Source of the DNA: Rutidosis leptorrhynchoides
Lineage: Eukaryota > Streptophyta > Magnoliopsida > Asterales > Asteraceae
Assembly: GCF_046630445.1 (NCBI RefSeq)
Contig: NC_092341.1
Span: forward strand, 219,509,501 to 219,573,500
Direction of reading: 5' to 3'
Length of the DNA: 64,000 bases
This document shows positions 1 through 9,700 of the stretch, piece after piece. The notes beneath the pieces were generated by a model, which did no database searches, had not been told where the DNA came from, and was given only the letters and a program-made list of their open reading frames with translations. Each line of letters starts with the position of its first letter. The first letter of the stretch is position 1. Position numbers and translations under genes: made by a program.

Positions 1-173
1 AAGCTTGTTTGCAATTTCCTATCATTTAGTAAACTAGAGTTTTTTTATTTTAACTTTTATGGTGAAAGTGTTACTTTATTTAGAACTGTAAATATTTAGG
101 CTTTTAACTTTATATATGGTTAGCACTTGAATAGTTGGTATCATACTAAACTTGAAAAAAAATCACACAACAG
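1..173 (+). other. 3' end of the intron of the receptor-like kinase gene
   Basis: AT-rich, T-rich non-coding sequence ending in a polypyrimidine/A tract and the acaacag acceptor directly before the kinase exon. The window start cuts this intron. Confidence 0.7.
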
Positions 174-778
174 GTAACAGGGGAGCTGGAAGAACACCAT
201 TAAACTGGGAAAAACGATCGATAATCGCTCTTGGAGTAGCTCGAGGAATCACATACCTTCATTCGCAAGGCACTAAAGTCTCACACGGCAACATAAAATC
301 ATCAAACATCCTTTTAACTCCAACCTACGAATCTCAAGTGTCAGATTTTGGCCTAGCTCAACTTATGGGCCCTACCACAGCCACATCACGAGTAGACGGG
401 TATCGTGCACCTGAAGTAACCGATAGCCATAAAATTTCTCAAAAAGCAGATGTATACAGTTTCGGTGTGTTACTATTAGAATTATTAACAGGTAAAGCTC
501 CAACACATAATGAAGATGGGGTTGACCTGCCGAGGTGGGTCCAGTCAGTGGTCCGAGAAGAGTGGACTTCAGAGGTTTTTGATCTCGAGCTTTTGAGGTA
601 CGAGAATGCTGAAGATGACATGGTTCAGTTGTTGCAACTGGCTATTGAATGTACGGCTCAGTATCCAGATAAGAGGCCGTCGATGGTTGAAGTGACTAAT
701 CAGATCGAAGAGCTTTGTCACTTGAACGGTTCACAGCAAGATCAAACCCCGCCCAATGAAATCGTAAGCGATTCGTAA
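174..778 (+). CDS. Last exon of an LRR receptor-like (pseudo)kinase, RLK902/RKL1 type (partial)
   Basis: This is the C-terminal half of a plant leucine-rich-repeat receptor-like kinase, a plasma-membrane protein. The exon begins after a cacaacag acceptor that splits a Gly codon (G|GT), at the GNRGAGR..LNW position where the RLK902/RKL1 family has its single kinase intron. Visible kinase parts in order are GVARGITYLHSQG (helix E), SHGNIKSSN (catalytic loop), SDFGLAQ (DFG), GYRAPEV (APE), ADVYSFGVLLLELLTGKAP (subdomain IX) and KRPSMVEV (XI). The catalytic loop reads HGN instead of HRD, so the proton-acceptor Asp is absent. Members of this family are usually annotated as probably inactive kinases that act as scaffolds or co-receptors. 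The ectodomain, transmembrane helix and N-lobe lie before the window. The assignment is by motif recognition; the exact paralogue is not determined. Confidence 0.88.
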
Positions 779-1691
779 CAGTAATTTTGCTATATAGAAA
801 TTCTGAAATATTATTTTGTTCTTTGCTTATCATATAAATTGATTTGTGCATTTCTTTTTTTTAAATATCTCGAAGATGTAACTTGTATAATTATTATTAT
901 TTGGACTTTCACTATAAAGACAATTTAAAACATCTTCATGTTGCACAATGTCATTTAACTATTGTCGATCGTGCTATTCGTTATTCGAAAACAAGAAATA
1001 TTTTTATGCAAATTATGTAGCATGAAGCGACTCCAAAATATCCCCATACTAAAATTTGAAAGTGAGACTTATACAAATATCAAAACCAACCTCCACTAAA
1101 CCTGTATCTTTTAAAATAATCATTTATGTGATTTTTTGAATGAATATGATAGCGATGCAGATCTCATAAAACTCTGTCAGTCAAACCTCAAGAGTTGGTT
1201 GACAGAAGTTTTAGGTATTCTTTAAGAAAACATTTAATTTAATATAATGTTTAATGTAAATTATATTAATGCACGAAAGGTCCACAAAACCATATATGCA
1301 TAATGCACATTAATTATGATCCAAGGTCCACTTCCATTTAAAAAACGACTTGACCACAGGGTTCACCAGTATCCACCTTCTACAAGGCATAATTAATCCA
1401 CATAAGTTCACTCAAAAACCACAACAAAATTTAAAGTACAAGACCAGACTCAAAAACCACAACAAAAATTGAAGTACATAGACCAGACTCAAAAACTAGT
1501 TCTTCTAAATCCATAACAAGAGTCAAAGGACAAAAGAGACTCAAAACACCAAAGCTCCGGAGAGGCGGAATATCGCACTCTTCCCTGAGTCAGTTGTCTC
1601 AGTTTGACAATCAACTAAACAACAAGCTACGGTAATTTAACTTAGACAGTTTCCCGGCAAAAAAGTCTCCAAAATCTCATTTTTGTAAATC
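779..1691. other. Tail-to-tail intergenic region (3' UTRs of the kinase and eIF2B-delta genes)
   Basis: The 913 bases between two convergent stop codons contain no coding signal. The first 150 or so bases are T-rich with poly(A)-signal-like AATAAA/ATATAA variants and suit the kinase 3' UTR. The bases next to 1692 would be the eIF2B-delta 3' UTR. Positions 1410-1486 hold a two-copy direct repeat. Confidence 0.6.
1410..1486. repeat. Two-copy tandem repeat, about 38 bp unit
   Basis: Copies at about 1410-1446 and 1448-1486 both read actcaaaaaccacaac followed by a purine/A tract, aagtaca and agaccag, with a few mismatches. It lies in the putative 3' UTR of the eIF2B-delta gene. Confidence 0.7.
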
Positions 1692-3706
1692 TTATCCGCT
1701 CCTGATATCCCCCTGTTCTTTGCGAAATTCCCTTACGATGACAGGTACACTTGTTGGAGGTATCTAAAAACATGAACATCAGCATAGATATTAGCCACCA
1801 CAAAAACATAAACACCAAACCATAATCTAAATACGTGTAATAGCAATGACACTCACCATGCCATAATCTGTTATAATCAATGATACATAATCTGAAGGTG
1901 TTACATCATACCTGTTTCATTACAACAAAATGTATAAGCATCAATTATATAACATGGTGGAGAAAATTTAACTTTTAACTATAGAATTATCCTTACGTTA
2001 AATTAAGAAGTTGAAGATTTTCATTATCAGCAACATCCTTCAAGTAGTTGATCTCCTCCCGCCCAGAAACTTTAGAAATGGCATCTGGGTTCCCTGCAGT
2101 TACATGTTTGATATATTAGAATCTAAGTGAAAATAAACTACTGCATAAGGCAGTAAGTAGATTTACCAAGTTCGTTACAGCAAATTGAATCGAGCTGCAC
2201 TCGTTCATGAAACTTATACGCTTCACAGCATACGATAACAGGAACACCGCAAGCATTAGCAACCATAGCAACACACGCAGTCCCGACTCGGGAATAAACC
2301 GTCCCATTTGCCAACACTGACGAAGCACCGAGAAACAGTCGAGTGACTTCATGCATGATATACGAAACAGCGTTTATATACACATACGTGCAGCTGATAC
2401 CTTTTCCCACAAGCCTCCTAAGTAATAACTTCCCTTCAAGTTTCGGGCGGGAATCAACTATAACAACACGGAACTTTTTGTTAAGTTCGTGCGCATGCAA
2501 TAATATCATCTCGACTGCTGACGAGGATCCGTATGTAAGAAGAACATCCCCGTCTCGTACTTTTGTAACGGCATGGCTTACGATAACTTTGTCAGCTAGG
2601 ATTATTTTTTCGTTTATGAAACGATTGATTTCGGATAAGATGTTGGATTTTGCTTCTGATTCGGAAAGAGTTAGAGGTAGGTTTGCGATTCGAGTTTTGA
2701 CAAACTTGATTGCGTTTCCCATGCTGATGGAGAGAGGACGGCATTCGATTAGATATGAAACGTAGGTATTGATCTTTGCAGTTAAGTCCCTGTTAAGAGC
2801 TTTTTCTGGTGGTGCTGAGTACTCCATAATCGACTCTTGAAATGCTTGAAGCATTGCAATGCAACGAGCGTTTCCGCCAGATATATCACCCGCCAAATAC
2901 CTTAATCCAACCTGATTAAAAAAGACGCACCAAGATTATTAGTCATACCACATGGACTTAAAAAAAAATTAAAAAAAAGAAAGAATCAGTTCTAAATAGA
3001 TTGACGACTCTTCCTAACGCAGGCTCAGCTCTAGAAAGGGTAGAGCTTGAATAGCTAAAAATATCCATGTAAAGCAACCTTAGTTCAATAGCTCGACTAG
3101 CTAAAACATAATACAAAAACATTGTTTGACAAAACCCTGCTTAGTAAAACATGAACTTGAACTTGAACTCGAATCAAATTGTAATGTCTTGAGCTCACTT
3201 GAATAGAGTTCAAGCTCAAATTTATGGATAAATACTCGACTCTTGAAGTGTCAATATGTCCAACTTGCTTATGAATAAGTCATAATCAAGAAAGCTAAGT
3301 AAGCCTACCTCGTAAATAATTTTATCAAAAAATTGGATTGTTGAAGTAATAACACGGTTTATATATTCATACTTAATAGCATGGTTGCAAATGGCGGTTG
3401 CAGCGGCCATTGCGACTGCCGTTGTGGCAATTTGGTGACTAACCCATCCCGTTTGGCCATTGCGGCAGTTTGGCGACTAATTAGTCCCGTTTCGCCCAAA
3501 AATGTCTAATTAGTCGGTCAACGCTATAAGTTAGGTCAAAGTGGGGAAAAGTCGGCCAACGTCAGTCAGTCAAAAGTTGACTCTTTGCCTGGCATTGTTC
3601 TAGTGTAAACGAAAATCCAAAGCCCATCTTAAATTAGCTGGGAAAAACGACAACTTACATAGTATCCCATAAAAAATTAATTAATAAATGTACTATAATA
3701 ATAGAA

Positions 3707-3737
<31 letters not shown>

Positions 3738-6700
3738 GCAAACACACACAATTTTTTTGCGAGCATGAAAGACAACGAAGTTGTAATGAGTTACCTTGTA
3801 AACAGCAGGGTGAACTGAATTGAGGCAGAAGAATTTCTTTTCAAGATCAGGAAGCTTTGTTCCATGTTCGTATTGAGGTAAATGTCTAAAAAGCTCAACT
3901 CTATTCCGGACTTCAGTTTGTTTAACAACTGCACGCTTTTTAGCTTTCTCAACACGAGTTGTATCATCAAACTGCATTCGTGGATGAGGAACGTCTTTCT
4001 TTCTGTCTTTATCTATCGACCTATCACCTCCCCTTTTTTCAGAAGCAGCAACCGAAACATTGTCCTTTTTTTGAACAGGAGCCTTAGTGGCTTTTCCAGC
4101 TTTCATGTTTCCTGAATCGGCATTGCCTTCTGCTGAATATGCGAAAAACAAGAATAAAAAAACGCAGATGATAAAACTCTAGTCATTGTGAGATTTTTTT
4201 TGTTTTTGTTTTTTTTTTTTTTTTGAAAAGCAAGCTAATTTTATTGATAAGGAAATGATACAAAGAGGATTACAATACGAGTAACACTAATTTGAGTGAA
4301 ACTCGAGGACCTATACTAGACATAAAGTAAGAAACTAACAAGATGAATACCCTAATTTCGGAGCATTATTATCAAACTTAACATCAATCGCCAATAACCA
4401 TGCCATCTTTATCAAAGTTACCAAATCCAGCAGCAATCCATTGAGTCCTAAAATACTTGAACTCGTGTGGTTGCCATTGATCGATTACTTCTTTTCCTGG
4501 AGGATTATGTTTATCCAAATAACTTTTTAGTTTCTTTTTTTCTGAATTCCGTAAGTTCCACCTATCATCAAATTTATCATTTATAGATTCTTCAATTATA
4601 ATCTCATCAGTAGTACCATCAGTATTACCCTCATCATCTACTAATACATAAAAAGGATTGTTTGTTTCAATTCTATCTTTAGAATATGTCTTATTATTAC
4701 CTTCACCATCAATGCCCTTCCCTTTATCTCCTTTCCTCAAAACATTATGATTTTGACTTTTCTGGGACTCCACATTCCAATCTGTTTCCTCCACATCAAT
4801 ATTGTCTTTAATACCATAATTATTCTTAACTGCATTTTGCTTGATACCTTTTGCTTCGGTTGACTGCCTTTGACTTTTATTATTATCAAAATTCAACTTC
4901 TGAAAAACCCTTCCTTTCTTACCAACAACTTTAAAGCCATCCTCAACACACTGGTTATTTAAATCAACTGTTTCACCATCATTGTTGATTTTCAAAACGT
5001 CTTTTAACACTTGTGCCGATACTTCATCTTCTGTTTTAGGCCTAATTTTACAAGTATTAAAAGAGTGGCCAAACACTTTGCAATGAGTGCATGAAGGCGG
5101 TTTCCATTGATAGGTCACCTCAAGTTTACCCACTTTGGCTGGAAAAGAACCAATCACAGGATAGGAAAATTCGACAAAGCTAGGAAGGTCATCATTTGCA
5201 TTGACTTCAGTCAAAACTCTAGCAAACCCTAGTCTTCCACTTTTACTCAAACATCTCTCTGAAGTAACTTTGTCCATCAACATAGGCCTACCAATACCAC
5301 TAACAAGTTTACCTATACTTCTGCCACTCCATAGTTCAATTGGAATATTGTGAATACAAATCCAAATTGGGACTTTTTCAGGTTCAATTTTTTCAAGCCA
5401 AACCTCAGGTTCCCACTGATTCACAAAAAAAGGAACATTATTAACTAACCATGGACCACTCTCAAGCACCTCCTTCATACCCTTTTCACTTTTAAATTTG
5501 CATAAATAAAATCCTGCAGCTGTTTTCATGATTTCTTTAAGGTCATACCTCCACCACATTCTCCTTAGATGGGCATTAACAACCCTATAATCCATAGAAG
5601 TTCCGATAAAATACCCATATAATTGAAGAGAAAATACACTACCGCCCTTCTTAACCTCCTCAGCGGAGAAAACAACTCTCTTTTGACCATTAGACATTAA
5701 AACAGGTGGAATGAATTCCATTTTTAATTCCTCTTCATCTTTGTTTTGTTTTAAGAAGTCAGCAAAAGTGACGTTTGGATTTACCCATGCTCTTGGGGTT
5801 TTATTATCTGCATTGCCTTGCCCATCACTAGTCTCAACTCCCTCCTTTGTTACAGATTTAATCCCAGGAACAACATTATCATTATCACCACTATTATTAT
5901 CCTGCATATTCATTAATATTACATCGCCACCCAATGTAAATTGGGAGAAATCATCAGGAACAATAATTGACTCTCTAAAACCATCATTCTTAAATAACTT
6001 AACAGCATTCTCAGCAGCAGCCACTAGGTTTACATCAACCTCATTATAACTACCATCTGTTGAACTCTTAAAGAATACAACAGGATTAGCAGAAACAGTC
6101 GGCTTAGCAACAGCAATTGTTTCACCAATAGATTTAGCAATAATATCATCATTATTAACTACAATATCATCAATAGAATGATCAGTTATAGCAGAATTCT
6201 TACCATACCCACCTTTCTTCCTGTTACCCTTGCGTTTTTTAATTACTTCAGGGAGTATTTTTTCATTAACAGGAATAGAAGAATCACCAGCATAAGGAAC
6301 AAATTGAGCACTCTTCTTTTCTTTAAGCTGTTTTTTAATTACTAGTCATTGTGAGATTAAGCTGTTTGAATGTGTATTGTGCAAAGCGATTACTTAACAC
6401 GTAATGAAATGAATATTCCGAATAGCTGGGTTGTCTTGTATCTACATACTTTGGCCCAGAACAATCACTAAGTCACATACACAATAAATTAATCCAAATA
6501 CACAATAATTTTAAGCCGAAGAGGAACGATTTAAATAAGAAAGTTGAAAAAAGGGAAACGGGTCAAACAGATTATAAGCCTCCTAATGTCTACTTTTAAT
6601 ACATAGAGCCTAAAAATCATTTTGTCATATCCATAGTACCACTGTAATAACAGTACCTTTTTAATTGTAATCAACGTACTCATTATGCATAAAATATATC

Positions 6701-9700
6701 AACAAAAAAAGTTTTAGTGGGTTAACCCAAGCCTGTACATTTTGTTTCAGACAAACAATGTAATCTTTCAACTACAACCCATTTTAACCTGCTACCGAAC
6801 CTGTACATCTTGCGAGTATGGATGCACATCAAGACACCTTGTACGGAAATCAAATAAAAAGTAAAAGACTCTGTTGAAAAAATTGGAGCTATTCAGGAGA
6901 ACTTACATTATTTCCACCTAAATCCAGATGATATAACGAAATAGAGAAACACAATACTTAAAAGTCCCACTTTACGCCTTTTATTCATATTCATAAAAAC
7001 ATTATTTTAGACCCATAATCTTTATTACTGTAAAAAAAAAAAAAAAGGAAAAAGATAAGAAAATAAAATAGTTGAAAACCCATAGTACGTTATTCATTTA
7101 ACTATTCCAAAAAAGAAGTGTTTGGTGTGTTAGGAAACTAAGAGAGAACGCATCTCTGACACAACTAAGCACCAACTGGTAGACCAAAATTGTAATATAA
7201 CACGTCTCTGACTAAGTATTGAACAAATAACAGTGTAGTGCATAGTATTCATTTGACCAAATCATCAAAAACTGTACCAGATATTATCCGGAACGAAAAG
7301 GTTTGAGAATAATATAAAAGAACTAGGGAGAAAAAATGTTAAAAAACAAGAAAAGAAAAAAAACAATTGAAAGACCTATGGCCTTGGTGAAGTTATTTTA
7401 ACATGAGACACTAAGAACTAGGGGAAATATTCGGCTAATATTTCTCTTCAAACATATCTCCCATATGTGAAAATTTGGAGTTCGAGAATTATTTGAACCT
7501 TACACAATAGCCTACAAAAAACTACCCTTGATTATTGTTGTCTTTTCGTTTCACCCCAACTAAAAAAAACGGAATTGATCAGAGATATCAAAAGACAACA
7601 CTCCATTTATTTACTCTGTTTTTAAAATCCAAAACAAAATATGCTTATTTATAGCAATTTCTTCTCATTCTCTCCTCAATAAAACTTTCTTTTATTGATT
7701 TTTATACTCGTGAAAACTCAACATATATTAATGAGCCACTCCTACATAACATGCATCCAAAAAATCATGTCACTGAACAAGTAGAACACTTGGAGATCAA
7801 AATCTGGAACAAAAAGAAACCATCTGAAATATAACTAATCAATCGATCATGATCAAGTTAAAACAAAAATTTCTGTAAAATTGTGACATGTGGTTTCCCA
7901 TCTCTTTAGGAGATCAAAACAAACTATATTGATTTCGAGGTGCATTTTATCAAAAGATGTTGGTTATTACGATGATTCAACTATTAATTTGAAATCTCTT
8001 CAGAAAATCCATTTTTCATAAAACCAAAAGAGTAATAAATTAGATTTAGATTCATTCATTATTTGCGACTCTTAGCCCTCTCTATAATGTCATTGTTTAC
8101 TCTAATTTTTCAAATGTAACTCTCATCTTAATCCTCTACAATTTACCCAACTCCTTATAATGATAATCTCTCGTCTTGTCTACTTCATAAACACATATAC
8201 GCAATGAGTTGTTGACCCTCATTTTCTCTTATCTTCATATTACAATCGTCATATTTTCACACAACTTGTGTGTTTGTCAAAATAGTCATATTCATAGCAT
8301 CTCATGGACTCATTCATATTTTAATTATAATAAACAGCTTTAACCTATTGACTTTGGTTATCGAAATTACAAGACTTCTTCCCAAGTTTGCAAAACTCGC
8401 TACTCGGGGAGTTTAGAGGGGTAATCATTTATATTTAAATAATAAATTTCAAAATTATGTGTAAAAGTAGAAGAAATTCATAAACATTAACTTTAACAAA
8501 ATTGTCTAAAAACATTATCGTTCATTTGTTTAAAAACTCTAATATTCTAGTTTAAATTTAAATTCATATTATAATGTCGACCAATTTTGACTTTGACCGA
8601 ATTTGACCAAGTAATCTGATTTTGACCCATTAACCGACGTTGGCCGATTAATTAAACTGAATTTGGAAAATCAGATCAGTTTGTTCTTAATAGGGAGTAA
8701 TCGGGGATTAATCGGGAGTAATCAGGGTTGTTTACAACAGTGCTTCTTCCTATCAGGAGGAACCATATTTCTATAATTGTATGGGTGGACCTTTTTCTTA
8801 TAAACTGACTCCTTTGTTTGGAGTTAACTACCGACTCTAAAGAGTTTTACAACTACAAGTGGAGTTGTAAAAGAGTAGTTTAGCAAATTTATATATTGGT
8901 GGAGAACAGACTTATAGCTTCAGAAACTAAAATAGATGAACGCCATAAAGTACCAACTGCTAACAAATACAAGAGTTAAGGCGTCACCTTTTGCAGCAGC
9001 TTTTGCAGCTCGTTGAGCTTCCTGGAGAGCACGCCTTTCAGCCTTTGATGTTTTCTCTTTCAATGGCTTTGAATTTGCACCACGTCCATCTTGAGATTCA
9101 CTAGATCTTTCCCCAACTTTTTCTAAGAATTTAGTATAAAATATATCAATCATAAATCATACTCTATCACAATGAAACAAAAATAGGGCAAGTATTTCAA
9201 CCAATGATACTCAGTGTTGCAGAACTCAGAACTCGGAACTCGGCGAGGGTTTTGGCAGCTCAGGGAGTACTCAGTCAAACTCGAGATTACTCGGAAAATA
9301 GGCAAAAACTCGGAAAATCAGTCAAAATTGGTCAAGATTCGGTAATTGGTCAAAGTCAAACTTAGTCAACATCCGAGCACTCCCCGAGTTGCCGAGTACA
9401 CCCTAAAAAGTCCTGACTGAGTACTCCCCGAGTAGAGATTTTTGCAACCTTAATGATACTTCACTGCTAGAAGAATGAAATATGTCATAGAAGGTCAAAC
9501 ATGACAATTTCAATGTCAAAGTCGATTTGAACGCAAAAAAAAAAAAAACAAATTTATTCCTATTTAAATATGAGATTATCAAAAAATCACATTTATCTCA
9601 TAAACATTGTAAAAATCTGTGCAGTCATTTTAGCCAAACGAATACTAATTAATAGAAGTACTAAAAGTGCAAGTTTCTGTTATATAACTCTACAATAGAT

